Shown: positions 1-11,300 of the stretch, one piece after another
Numbering within the stretch: position 1 is the first letter of the stretch
How the letters are laid out: each line of letters starts with the position of its first letter
Assembly: GCF_031755915.1 (NCBI RefSeq)
Contig: NC_083388.1
Span: 20,300,001 to 20,364,000 of the forward strand
Source of the DNA: Ziziphus jujuba
Taxonomy: Eukaryota > Streptophyta > Magnoliopsida > Rosales > Rhamnaceae
Direction of reading: 5' to 3'
DNA: 64,000 nucleotides
Program-made: the position numbers and the translations under genes
The notes under the pieces: model-generated
What the model was told of the DNA's origin: nothing
Seen by the model: the letters and a program-made list of their open reading frames with translations, nothing else
Database searches by the model: none

Positions 1-1159
1 TAACATTGGGAACTAAACCTCGATTTCTAATATCATCAACCAGTTCTCTAGTTTCCCTTACTTTCTTCTTCTTACAAAATCCATTTATAAGGGCATTGTA
101 AGTTACAATGTCTGGCTTCAAACCCAAGCTAAGCATTTCATCTCGCAAGCCACAAGCCTCATCAAGCTTCCCGTCATTGCATAACCCATTAACCAATGTA
201 TTATATGTAATCACACTGGGTTTTAGATCCTGCCTCCGCATTTCCTGAAACACCTTCATTGCAGCTGACACATTCTCATCTTTACAAAAGCCATCAATTA
301 ATATGTTATAAGTAATCTCATTCGGACAAATCTTACTTTCAACCATTTCCTTCAAAATGGCATTAGCTTTATTCATTTTTCCCACCTTGCCCATTTTGCA
401 ATACCCATCAATCAGAGTATTATATGTAACTACATTTGGTGAGATACCCCATGCTTTCAAGTCTTCAATAACATCCCTTGCCTTATTCAATTTCCCAACC
501 TTACACAACCCATTAATCACAATGTTGAAGGTGAACAAGTTAACCTCAATCCTCCTCTTAATCATCTCCTTGTACAAATATTCTACACGCTCAACTTTTT
601 TCACCTTTACCAAAGCATATAGCAAAGGATTACATGATAATGCAGACAGCTTAAACCCATAATCACCAGCTCGGTCAAATACTTCAATTGCCATATGGAT
701 TTTCGAATTTTGTACGTATGCCAACAGCAACATATCAATAATTATAGAATTTGAGCAAAAGTGGTTGCTACACATCGAAAGCATGTGAAAAAATGAAGAA
801 TTTGAATGATTCTCATTCTTCTTAACAAACCCATCTAAGAAAGATCTAATCTTTGAGTACTTTTTGACACTGGCTAATGAGTGTAAGAGTCTACAAGTGA
901 GTTCAAGAGTGTATGAAATATTAAACTGTTTCTGTGACCAGTTGAAGTACCTGAGAATGATTATAGGATCTGCTTCTGAGTCAAACAATTGCTGAAGAAG
1001 TGTGGTGGCATTCGAGTCAGTTATATGGGTTTTGAGTTCCAACCAGTGTTGCTTTTCGATGAGTTCTATGGCAAGTGGAATCCCAAATGAGTTTGATGTT
1101 GGACTTGTAAGAATGGACACTGAAGAAAAGACAGGCCAAAAGATCAGTTTGCTTCTCAT
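1..1159 (-). CDS. P-class pentatricopeptide repeat (PPR) protein, N-terminal part (3' end beyond window)
   Basis: Reading the minus strand from the ATG at 1159 gives an uninterrupted frame of about 386 codons that runs off the window at base 1. A stop codon lies in frame four codons upstream of this ATG, so the start is well supported. The first ~35 residues (MRSKLIFWPVFSSVSIL...) look like a mitochondrial presequence. From about residue 175 there are consecutive ~35-residue PPR units with the usual VTYNTLIDGxCK pattern, six visible before the edge. One unit has three extra residues (GKVGKMNKA), which I recall from the Arabidopsis At1g09820 group. PPR proteins of this class bind organellar RNA one base per repeat and act in RNA stability, splicing or translation. 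No intron is seen. The family call is firm; the ortholog call is tentative. Confidence 0.93.
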   Translation of the reverse strand, partial: MRSKLIFWPVFSSVSILTSPTSNSFGIPLAIELIEKQHWLELKTHITDSNATTLLQQLFDSEADPIIILRYFNWSQKQFNISYTLELTCRLLHSLASVKKYSKIRSFLDGFVKKNENHSNSSFFHMLSMCSNHFCSNSIIIDMLLLAYVQNSKIHMAIEVFDRAGDYGFKLSALSCNPLLYALVKVKKVERVEYLYKEMIKRRIEVNLFTFNIVINGLCKVGKLNKARDVIEDLKAWGISPNVVTYNTLIDGYCKMGKVGKMNKANAILKEMVESKICPNEITYNILIDGFCKDENVSAAMKVFQEMRRQDLKPSVITYNTLVNGLCNDGKLDEACGLRDEMLSLGLKPDIVTYNALINGFCKKKKVRETRELVDDIRNRGLVPNV

Positions 1160-1311
1160 GAAAATTTTTCAGCATAAACATATTCATGAACAAGTTTTTG
1201 AAATTTAGATGTATCAAGGTTTTACTTCCCCTAGAAGGGGTTTAATGAGAAAAAGAGAGAAGCCTGCAGTCTGTTTGGTCTGCTTCCCACGAAAATTTTC
1301 CAGTGTAAACA
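1148..1311. repeat. Short degenerate direct repeat around the PPR start codon
   Basis: Bases about 1148-1181, which include the PPR start codon, resemble about 1278-1311 in the 5' leader: both read approximately GCTTCnCAnGAAAATTTTnCAG followed by TAAACAT, 130 bp apart. The upstream copy has CAC where the start codon CAT lies, so it cannot serve as an ATG. The match is short and imperfect. The rest of 1160-1390 is the 5' leader or promoter of the PPR gene, with nothing else recognisable. Confidence 0.35.
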
Positions 1312-1390
1312 TTACAATCTGAAGAACATGTCATGGGTGCAATGTAATAGAAACTGGGTAAGAGATTATCAAAAAAGAAACTCCACCAAC

Positions 1391-2292
1391 CTTGTGAGTT
1401 TCCTCTAAGTTTTCCATTAGTAATTAATTCCAATGTCATTTTCCTTTATGATTAGTATATAGCCCAAATATCAATGTTTTCTACTTAAATGATATATGAT
1501 AACAGGAAAACAGATTGAACACAACAGATTGTCAAATATTAACATTAGAACCACATAATAAGCAACAATGTCTATGAGAATTGAGAATCAACCAATATAA
1601 TCACTTTCAACTATCTATAAGCAGTAAATCAGAAAGAAGGCCAAAACATTGACAGTAAAGTTCTGGCTTTCAAATAGACCTCCTTTCCAAAGTACCCAAT
1701 TCTCCAAATACACTTTCTTGAAGAGGGCAGGAGGTGAAAAATAATTATAATAATAATAATACTAGTAAAAACAACAGCAACAAAAAAAAATCTACTACTT
1801 TATTTTATACTAACAAAAAACAACTTTCAACACACTAACCAGAAAGTTCTGTTCTGTCATCTGCCTCCCATCCAAGCTCCTGCATAAGCGTTGTTACAAA
1901 GAAAAATTCCAATAAGTGTTGTTTCACAAAAAAAAAAAAAAAAAAAGATTCTGAACCAAGATCAAATAAACGCATCAACCAGAAAATAATCAATGTCACC
2001 ATTACATAGGAAGTTATAAGAGGGCATAAACCTATATAGTGATGGCTGGAGCTGGATACCTTATTCTAAGGCCTCAAGCACATGCATACGACCCTTACCA
2101 CTAATAAGTAAGCACTCTTTAACAGTTGATATTATAAAGCATTAAGAACACGACCAAAATCAATTTTAGTATTAACACAATGTGCCACGTTCTTGTTACA
2201 TGTCTGTACTCGTTTCTAACATTCAAGGTCATTTCTTTTTCTTTTCAGCTATCTACTTTCCACTAAGAACGCAATAGACACCAGCGCCATTA

Positions 2293-2324
<32 letters not shown>

Positions 2325-2659
2325 CTAAAAAAGAAGAAGTTAAATTTAAAGGCAACCAAGCAACCAACCTTTGGATAATCTTCAGTTCTCGGGTCGGTGG
2401 GCAAGAAAGCAGAGGAACACTTCGATTGGGTTCCTGATTCTGACTCCTTGACCTCGAATTTCATAACCTGCTCGGACCCATCACTCGTGTCCGAGCAAAA
2501 CAGAGCTCGGCGAACCAGATTTTGGGTTTTTCGACTGAACACAGAGAACGAGTTCGAAACTTGGAGAAATGTAGCGTTGGACACGGATGACCCAGTTCGG
2601 ATACCCGAAGGAAATATACTGTGGATTCGGCATGAAGAGAAGGAGAGGAGCTTCAACAT
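1391..2659 (-). pseudogene. Inverted, exon-skipped LON1 fragment (exon 1, exon 10 and part of exon 12)
   Basis: On the minus strand 2659-2369 matches LON1 exon 1: 97 open codons beginning MLKLLSFSSCR, roughly 60% identical in protein to the intact gene, ending at a good donor (AAG/GTTGGTT). A piece at 1879-1840 matches LON1 exon 10 (ELGWEADDRTELS). It has exactly the same 40-nt length, a TGCAG acceptor and a GTTAGT donor. A third piece, about 1440-1391, matches the end of exon 12 (NGKLRGNSQ then a donor). Exons 2-9 and 11 are absent. Introns survive, so this is a DNA-level copy, not a retrocopy. Homology to LON1 also runs upstream of the ATG to about 2810 (CAAGCTT...TCAATGG), so promoter-proximal sequence was copied. 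No AAA or protease domain can be made. The putative first intron contains a (TA)n run at 2296-2325. Confidence 0.82.
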
Positions 2660-2819
2660 TTTTAGGTAGAAAATAAATATGGAGGCGCTTTCACATTGCT
2701 AGGGAAAAAATTGGTTACTGTAAATTTTTAGGTCTTGATTGCCTGGTGGGTTTTGGGGGTTTCCGCCATTGATAAAAGCTTGAAAGATTTGAAAAAATAA
2801 AAAAAAAAAAAAATTTGAA

Positions 2820-3021
2820 GACGGGCATTCTAACCCTTTTCTAATTTTCAGTTGACGGATTTGCCCCTCTTGTTTGCATAAAACTATTGATTCGGCTCTT
2901 TGTTTTTTTTTTTTTGGTTGTCGATTTGCTGAACTCCTGTTTAGCTGGAAAAAATTATTTTACATGTTTTTTCAGTGTGCTTTTCATTTGTTTTCTTGTT
3001 TTTTGATTTATTTTATAAATA

Positions 3022-3052
<31 letters not shown>

Positions 3053-4741
3053 TTACTATTGTGCATATCATATATTATTATGTTCAAAATTAAATGTTAA
3101 TTCAAAAGTATATTGCCACACCACGTCATAAGATTATAGTGCTTAATTTAGTACTCTTTTTTATTTTGGGTGAATAGTGGTTAATTTAGTTGATCTTTCT
3201 GTAAATTGGTTCAGTGACTAATGAAATATGAAAATGTTTCAAAATCTAGAATTCTCCAAGCTCAAAACTAATAAAAATAAAAATACATATTTAAATGTTC
3301 TATCAAACTACTATTATTATTATTATTATTAGAATGTAAATTTTTTAGCCATTTGAAATATGCAATGCCCTCGTATGTGTTGCTTGTGACCAAAATCAGG
3401 AGCATTTGATTGAAAAAAGAAAAAAGGCTTTTTGTTAAAAGTATGTTTCCTCCTTACCACTAGCCTCCTTGCTTATAGATGGTTAAGATGAAGATGAATG
3501 AGAAAAAAAATGGTGAAGAAAATTCAATCAAAGATGCAGATGTAGATGAGGAACACAATTGAGATGAAGATCTCTTTCATTTTCATCATATATTTTTTTG
3601 CTACTATTTTTTCAAGCTGCCCTAATATAATTTTTTCTAACCTTGGTATTTCTTCAAGCTACCTTAGTATAGTTTTATGTAACTATAACTAAAGTTTCGT
3701 TTTGTATGATTTTTTATTTTTTATTTTTATAGCAAAAAGCACTTATAGATAATCATAAGCTTTTTTATTTAAAAAAATAAATATTTGATTATAAATCAAT
3801 AAATACTTGTTGATCAAAAAATAAATTTTATAAACTAAATGAAAAAACAAAAATTTTAAAATCTAAAAAAACTCTATTTTGAATTTATAGGAAAATAATA
3901 AAAAATAAATAAAATAAACAGTAAAAATACTTTATCAATTAATTATCCATTAATTTTTTAATAAAAGCTTTTATATATATATATATATATATAAGTTTTA
4001 TTGGAAAAAATACTACAATTAAAAGCTTTTATCTATATAAATTACACCAAGCAAACCTTTAAACTCGATAAAACCCAAATGGAGAAGGGGGTAGTGGAAC
4101 CATGTTGAAGCTTGGAATCTTATAAGCTTCTCCAAATCCTTCTCATGGTTTAAAAGACCTTGGAGGAAAGTGAAAAGGAAACATGCACCGAGTCCTAATC
4201 AATGTCCCTAATTTGATTTTAGTCATGAGCAACACACATGAGAGCATTTTCTCCAAATAAATGTTTCAAATTGTATTGAAATAATATGGAAGCAATTATT
4301 CATATGGTAATGTATCAAAATTTTTAATTTGGATAATAAAATGACAAATAAACTAAAGTTTTATAAAGGTAAAATATATTTAACCCATATACAAATAGTA
4401 TAGAACTATTCCTTATTTTATTTAATATTTAATAATAAATTTTGATATTTATTACTATGGATAATAATCTTTAATTTATGTAAAAATTTTAAAAATAATT
4501 ATTTAAATTGTGATGTTAAATACAAATTCTATTAACAATCATTGTTTAATAATAATAAATAATATTTTTTAATGATATTGCAATAAAAAATGAAATTGAT
4601 TATATCCAGTAGTAGAACATCTCTAATCATATCTATGAAAATATAAATTCGAATCAATCATATGTATTATATGACAGTGGAAATAAATAGTTTATATTTA
4701 GTTAAATTATTAAAAAAATAATATTACAATAAAAATTATAG

Positions 4742-4777
<36 letters not shown>

Positions 4778-5395
4778 TCGGAATACAATAATAAAATTAT
4801 CAGTTTTTTAAATGGGAAAATCATAAAATCCAAATCACATATTTTATTTTATTTTTGGTTTCCCACAAGTAATATCAAGTTGTAATTTTTTTTTTTTCAG
4901 CATTTTCGTTCAAAGTTTCATAAAAATAGACAAGTCAAATATGACAAACTTCCAAATACTTAGGCGTGGCGATTGAAAAAAATATTTAAAAATAATAATT
5001 TATAAAAGACAACTGAAAATCAAAACATTATTTATTAGAAAAATATTATCCATATTTTATTTGTTTTGTTTTGACCGACTTCGCTGTACTTTTCAAGAGG
5101 GAAACAAACGATGCGTGGTCACTGATCTGGGATTCGAATTTAATTTAATTTAATTATTATAATTTTTCATAAAGCGTGAAGAAAAATAAAGGGGTTAAAC
5201 ATTCTAGTAGAACAAAAATCACGAGGGACTTTTTAGATTCTTCCTTCGTTTCAAAGCATATTAAAAGTGTTGTTGATCTCATTTTTGCTTTACTATACAT
5301 GACCCAAAATTAGGGTTAAAGTTTGGAATTTTTTTTTTTTTTTTTTTTTGTTTTGCTTTTTTTGATTTCCATTTTCTCAGAAGTAATTTTGAAGA
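2820..5395. other. AT-rich intergenic region
   Basis: No gene recognised. The stretch holds an (ATT)n microsatellite at about 3022-3053, a second TTA run near 3313-3330, (TA)n runs near 3973-3992 and 4747-4771, and a poly-T run at 5331-5349 just before the next gene. Open frames here are short and low in complexity. The last few hundred bases must contain the promoter and leader of the gene starting at 5396, but I see no distinct motif. Confidence 0.6.
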
Positions 5396-6827
5396 ATGGA
5401 TTATCAGAAGAAAAGGGTCCAATTTCTGCTATTCACAATTGGCGTCGTAGTTCTCAGCATCACAGGTACGTTGTTTATTTATGGTGTTTTTCGGGGGGGT
5501 TGGGTTGGAGGATGGAATGCTTTGCTTTAGCCCCAATTTGTTTTCTGAGAAAAACCGAAATTTATGGCAGTGAGAAAAAGAGAATTGGAATAGTGGATTT
5601 GTGTGTGGTTTCTTGCTTTGAATCTTGGGGAAATTGAGATTTTAGCTGAATCTGGATTTTTGGTTTTGATTTAGTGGTTCTCTGATTATGGTCTGTTTGG
5701 TTTGTGAGAAAGAATATAAGATGAGGAAAAGAACTGGAATATTCGGGTTTGAAACTTAAGAGTTTATGCTTCACCGTTGTGGGTAGTTGTTAGAGTTGTG
5801 AGATCCTGCTTGTATACGGGGAAAAATTTAATGGCTTTGCGGATTTATTTGGAAAATATCTCGTCGAATGCTAAAACAATTACTTTTTATTTATTATTTT
5901 TATTATTAGTTTTTTACCCAAAAAAAAAAAAAGTATTATGGATTCAATACTATTGTGATTTTGTTAGATTCTGTGTTGATTTTATTTACTTTTTATTTTA
6001 GTCCTTGTAATTTAGTAAGTGTTCTGTTTTGGAGTTTTATTACTCTGAAATTGTCTCAGGCTAAGCTTTTTGTAAATCTTATTACCATGATTTATTATTC
6101 ATTCAGTTGTTAGAGTTTCACACTATCACATAGAACCATTTTGTGATTCTTGCTAATCATTAAGAATTGGCTCTTATTTTTGTATGTTTGTTCTGTATTC
6201 ATAGCTGAAAAATGTCGGCAGCTAGTTGGGGAAGAGGCTTCATCTCAGAGTGGGAAGTTTACATTCTTGAACTGTTTTGACATGGGCAGTGGAACACTAG
6301 CATGTGGTGTAAAGGAAGGAGTGAAGTTATATTTCTACAACATTAGGTCTGCGCACGTTGAGAGAGTGAGGCTGCATGCATTCGAAAGTGCAAAGGCCGA
6401 TGCATTGGTCCAGGGAATTTCTGCTGTAGAGGCAGAAAAACGAGCACTGAAAGAAGGAGCAAAGGCAGCAAAGCTGGCAAAACGGCAAGCCAAGCGAATA
6501 ATAGGTCCCATTATCTCTTCTGGGTGGGACTTCTTCGAAGCTATATACTATGGTGGTACAATGACTGAAGGTTTCCTCAGGGGTAGTGGCACCTTAGTTG
6601 GCGCCTATGCTGGAGGCTTTCTGGGGGAGGAAAGACTTGGGAGATTTGGTTATCTTGTGGGAAGTCATCTGGGTAGTTGGGTTGGAGGTAGGATAGGACT
6701 AATGGTATATGATGTTGTTAATGGAGTCCATTACATGTTTCAATTTCTTCAAGCTGTAGAAGATGAAGTTCATGAAAGTCCTGTTTATGAAAGTTCTGAA
6801 GCTTCTGAGGAATCCTATTCTTACTAG
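5396..6827 (+). CDS. Plant-specific membrane-anchored protein of unknown function (two exons)
   Basis: Exons 5396-5465 and 6205-6827 join in frame (ACAG/GTACGT donor, CATAG acceptor) to give 230 residues beginning MDYQKKRVQFLLFTIGVVVL. Residues ~8-22 form a single hydrophobic segment, probably a signal anchor. A conserved-looking block contains three cysteines. Residues ~80-130 are rich in Ala, Lys and Glu and probably form an amphipathic helix or coiled coil. Residues ~140-200 are glycine-rich and hydrophobic, with many GxxxG-like spacings (GSGTLVGAYAGGFLG), like a glycine-zipper membrane domain. The tail is acidic and Ser/Glu-rich. I do not recognise a named family; it looks like the uncharacterised proteins annotated across land plants. 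Without exon 1 a weaker frame can be read into the intron from about 6150, but splicing gives the clean N-terminus. Confidence 0.82.
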
Positions 6828-8381
6828 CTCCTCTGCATATGTGAGAAATGAGAACCCCCTGGAAGAAATGTCGATTATGAACTTAGGGTAAAACAGATGA
6901 GGTTTTGGATTCTATACTTGAGATTTTACTGTACATTAGATGGACTATAAATTCATTGACTTTCAAATTTGTGTGATATAACTCCTTGTTCGTGGATAGT
7001 GTTGACATTAGACGAGATGCATTTGCTTTTATAGTAGAGTTTGCAAATATATCGTGGATGATTGTAAATGTTATTGCTTTCTCTAATTTTCTTTTAGGAA
7101 AAAGAATGAAACATGCTCGTCTTCTGAGTTATGCATTGGTTAGATCCCACTGATCTTTGTTGTATTTATTTGTGCTGTTGGTTCATCTTCCCTGCGCGGG
7201 TCACTTGTAGCTGATTGCCTATCTTTATGAATCATTTGAAAAGCTTCATTTTCATTTATTCAGGCGTTGAGCCCAAGTTTAAGTCAATGGATTGGTTACA
7301 ATGGGGTACACAGTCTGACCCAGAAAAGATGAAAAGAAGATATATAGTAATATGAATTTTTCGTCGATATTAATTAAATGCAAATTACAAGTTAATTCGT
7401 TGTTGAAGCTGGAATTTTGTTTTTATAAATGTGGAGTACACCTTAATTTGTTAGTCCATAATTATAATATATTTACTAAATAATTCAGAAAGATCTCAAG
7501 AATAAAAAAAAGCTTTTTTTTTGGATGAATAAATAAAATAGCTTACTAATAATAATAATAAAGTCTAACAAATATAGTGTAATATTGTTAAATGAAAGCA
7601 AGTAACATAAAGTTTATGTTACAGTTCACAAATTCCATATGCATGATAATTCTTGGGCACGCTATATTGCTACTTTAAAATATTTATCAAAATTGTGAAA
7701 GTTTAAGAAATAGGGAAACGAGTTGTTATCAAATGTGGTTGAAACAAAATTTTTTGAAAATAAATAATATTTAATAGAAACAATAAGTTATGCATATTGG
7801 CCTTTTTTTTTTTTTTTCCCTGAATAAACTACAAGACAACTGAAAAATTTAAAATATTTTGTTTATTTTTTTTTAAAAATCACTAATAGAGAAGAAATTC
7901 TTACATATATGACGTGAAATATAAATTTTGCAACATAAATGTATATACACACACACATATATATATTTATATATATATTTTGCTGAAAACATAAATGTGT
8001 ATATATGCATAAGAAAAAAACTATTTTGCATTATTGTTCATAAAATAAGAACAACAAATTAATCACACAATAAAAAAAAGTGCAAGTAGTTTAGTTTAGT
8101 TCAGTTTAGTTGTACACTCGCAAATTCGAACTGAATCCGTAGTTTTATCCAAACAACAGGGATAGATTCGTCAACTGAAAAAAAGTACAAGGGTTTTTGA
8201 AGGGCTTTAACAAATGAAAACAGCCCCTCTTTTTTTTATTTTTTTTATTTCTTCTTCATACAAGCTTCATCAATGGAGGTTCTTCACCAACCAAACCACC
8301 AAACTCATTAGCTAAATGAAAACCTAACTTTTCCAAATACCGTTGTTGTCCCTGCAATCTGTCTACTTTTCACACCAAAAA
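6828..8381. other. Intergenic region with LON1 promoter at its 3' end
   Basis: The first ~300 bases are probably the 3' UTR of the upstream gene. After that come AT-rich sequence, a poly-T run at 7803-7817 and a short (CA)n/(TA)n mix near 7945-7980. The last ~150 bases before 8382 are the LON1 leader or promoter. Part of this (CAAGCTTCATCAATGGAGG near 8261-8279) is also found, diverged, upstream of the inverted LON1 fragment at about 2765-2790. No other gene seen. Confidence 0.6.
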
Positions 8382-11300
8382 ATGTTGAAGCTCCTCTCAT
8401 CGTCTTCATGCCTTCCGACCCGGGTGCACAGTCTAGCTCCGTTTGCTACGCGCATAGGGTCGTCCGAGTCAACTACGCCGTTGCTCCGAGTTCTGAACTC
8501 GCTTACTGGGTTCACTCGGAAAAGCCCTAATCTGGGTCGCCGAGCGTTTTTCTGTTCGGAGTCCAGTGATGGGTCCGAGCAGGTAGTGGAAGTCGATGTG
8601 AAGGGGTCCGAATCGGGAGCCGAGTCGAAATCTTCCTCTGCTATCGTGCCCACGAATCCTAGACCCGAAGATTATCTAACGGTTGGTTGGTTGGCTGTTT
8701 TAAAGTTTTGTTCTTCTTTGTATTTTGCTTCGTGAATTTAAGTTTGCACGAAGATAGAGTGGTTGTATAATAATTTGGTTGGATAATAATCATTGTATTT
8801 TTAGTTTTGGTATGGAAAAAAAAAAAAAAGGATAATAATCATTGTATTTTTAGTTTTGGTATTGGAAAAAAAAAAAACCATAGTATTTATGTCGTTTTAA
8901 CTCTTTTAATGTTTCCTCTTGGTGTTTATGATATTCTGTGGGAAGTAGAGGAAACGAAAAAGAAGTAAAAATGCAAACTTGAATTGTAGATATGTGTATA
9001 CACATAAATTAAACAAATTTTGTGGCAGAATTTGTTAATTGTTATTGTCATTGCCTTCTGCTATGTATTTACAGCGAGTAAAATTTGTTTTTTTAGCATA
9101 TGGCAATTACATACATTGATCAGATTTTAAGTTTTCTTTCATACATTGTTGTCACAGGTTTTAGCGTTACCATTGCCACATAGACCATTATTTCCAGGAT
9201 TCTACATGCCAATTTATGTCAAGGTATGGTAGCTTCTCGCGTATATTCAAATTTTCTAGTTCGGGTTAGACTTTAAATGCTGGCATATTTCGTGCTTATT
9301 CTGTTTCATCCAACTTTGCAAATTATATTACCAAAAGCATGTCATAGTAGTGTTTTATGACCTCTGCATTAGTACCATTAACCCTTCAATAGTGAGGAGG
9401 CTTGATTCTTTGGTGTCTCTAATTGATGTTTTCCCTTGCAGGATCCTAAACTGTTAGCAGCATTACAGGAAAGCCGAAAGCGGCAAGCTCCATATGCAGG
9501 TGCTTTCCTTCTTAAGGATGAGCCAGGGACAGATCCTAGTTTGGTATCTGGTTCTGAAACTGAGAAGAACATTTATGACTTAAAAGGAAAAGAGTTATTT
9601 AACCGTCTTCATGAAGTTGGTACACTTGCACAGGTAGGTTGACGTTTCTTCACTTGTGTACTGTGGTGAAATGCATGTATTAATTTTGCTGATCAGGAGT
9701 GATATTGTTTCAATCATATCATTATGCACCAGATTTCAAGTATCCAAGGAGACCAGGTAGTCCTTATTGGTCATAGGCGGCTTCGAATTACAGAGATGGT
9801 GGGTAGAATAGATCAGTAAGCATAAATTTTGGATTTCTGTCTTAATGTCATTTATATTTTCCTTTTTCTGAAAAGAGAAAGATAACTTCTTTTTTTTCCC
9901 CCCTCTCTACAGGTTAGTGAGGATCCCCTTACTGTAAAAGTTGATCATCTCAAGGTTTGTTGTTCATATCTCTATTTTTTCCTCAATTCTATTTATGAAA
10001 TTTAGGATGTGCAACATGTTAGATCAATTTCTTACTCACCCCCCTCTCTCTTTTGTTGTTCGGTAATCTATATTCCAGGATAAACCATACAACAAGGATG
10101 ATGATGTCATTAAGGCAACGTCCTTTGAGGTTATTTCAACCTTAAGAGATGTTCTAAAGACCAGTTCCCTTTGGAGAGATCATGTCCAAACATACACTCA
10201 GGTGTGTTTTGTTTTTCAAGATTTTGGGGTATATATGGCATTTGCTTGTTTTTTACCAGACCTCTCTGGGAACCTTGTTTGTCCCCAAGTTTGTTGACTT
10301 GTATTTGTTATTGGCATACTTCTAAGTATTTGGATAAAGCATTTGGGATTGTGTCATGCACTAGGTATATGGGTCTAATTTGTGATTTCTTGCTAATGAT
10401 TCAGAATATAGAACTTGGGTCAAAATGTCTATTTGACATGGTTGAGTTTGGCTTCATTGGATCCACCATTGGTGGTTAATTTGAATCTTTAATAATTCTA
10501 ATGACCAGTCAACTCATAGAGGAAGAAGGAAGAAATGGAAGAAGAAGAAGAGTAGGGAAGGGATATATGTAGGAAAAGATTGGGTAAGTTGCAAGGTGGA
10601 CTGCTCATCAATATTCATCAAAATAACAAAAATGCATTGGTATTACTATTACATGAATATAAAGACAATGCATTGGTATTACTATTACATGAATATAAAG
10701 ACAACTTCATCGCTAACCTCTTGGATGAAGATAAAGTTGAGCTAAAAACCATATCTTCCATCAGACATTGAATAAAAAATCTGGTTAGTTTCGGCATTTT
10801 CCTTCTAGGACTTCAAAATGTCACATTTTCAATTCCTTTTGGCTGCCATATCTTTCAATCTTGCGTTGCTCATGGGTCCTTCAAATTGTATCTGATTAAA
10901 TCCAGGTATTGTAGACATTTCCTCAGGTCCACCCCCAAGCATTTTTTTTATTTCTCGTTTATAGAAAAAAAAAAAAATCCCATTATTTGCTCATTCTTCA
11001 TCAAATCATATGGATCAATATAGCAATGATGGAATTGATATTCTGTTTACTAAATCACATGAAATTTGAAGGATGTAACACAGATAAGTGATGTAAAAAA
11101 GGATTCTACATGGTGGTTTTTTGGGGAGGAAACACATGATTAATTGAGGAATTCAAGTCCAATTTTTTTATAGCTCATATATATGTGACTTTTTGTTGAC
11201 AATGGAACCAAAATGGAAAATTTAGCCATAATGTGAACTGTTATTTTATGTAATCTATTAGTCAACATCTCTTTAAATGTCCGTAAATCCATTTACTTTT

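Noticed and set aside
2249..2368. C-terminal extension of the inverted LON1 exon 1 frame into the following sequence
   Set aside because: A good donor site at 2368 marks the intron; the extra residues are intron read-through into a (TA)n repeat.
5110..5160. tRNA-like T-arm text (GGGATTCGAA) near 5130
   Set aside because: No acceptor stem, anticodon arm or intragenic A box could be found on either strand around it.
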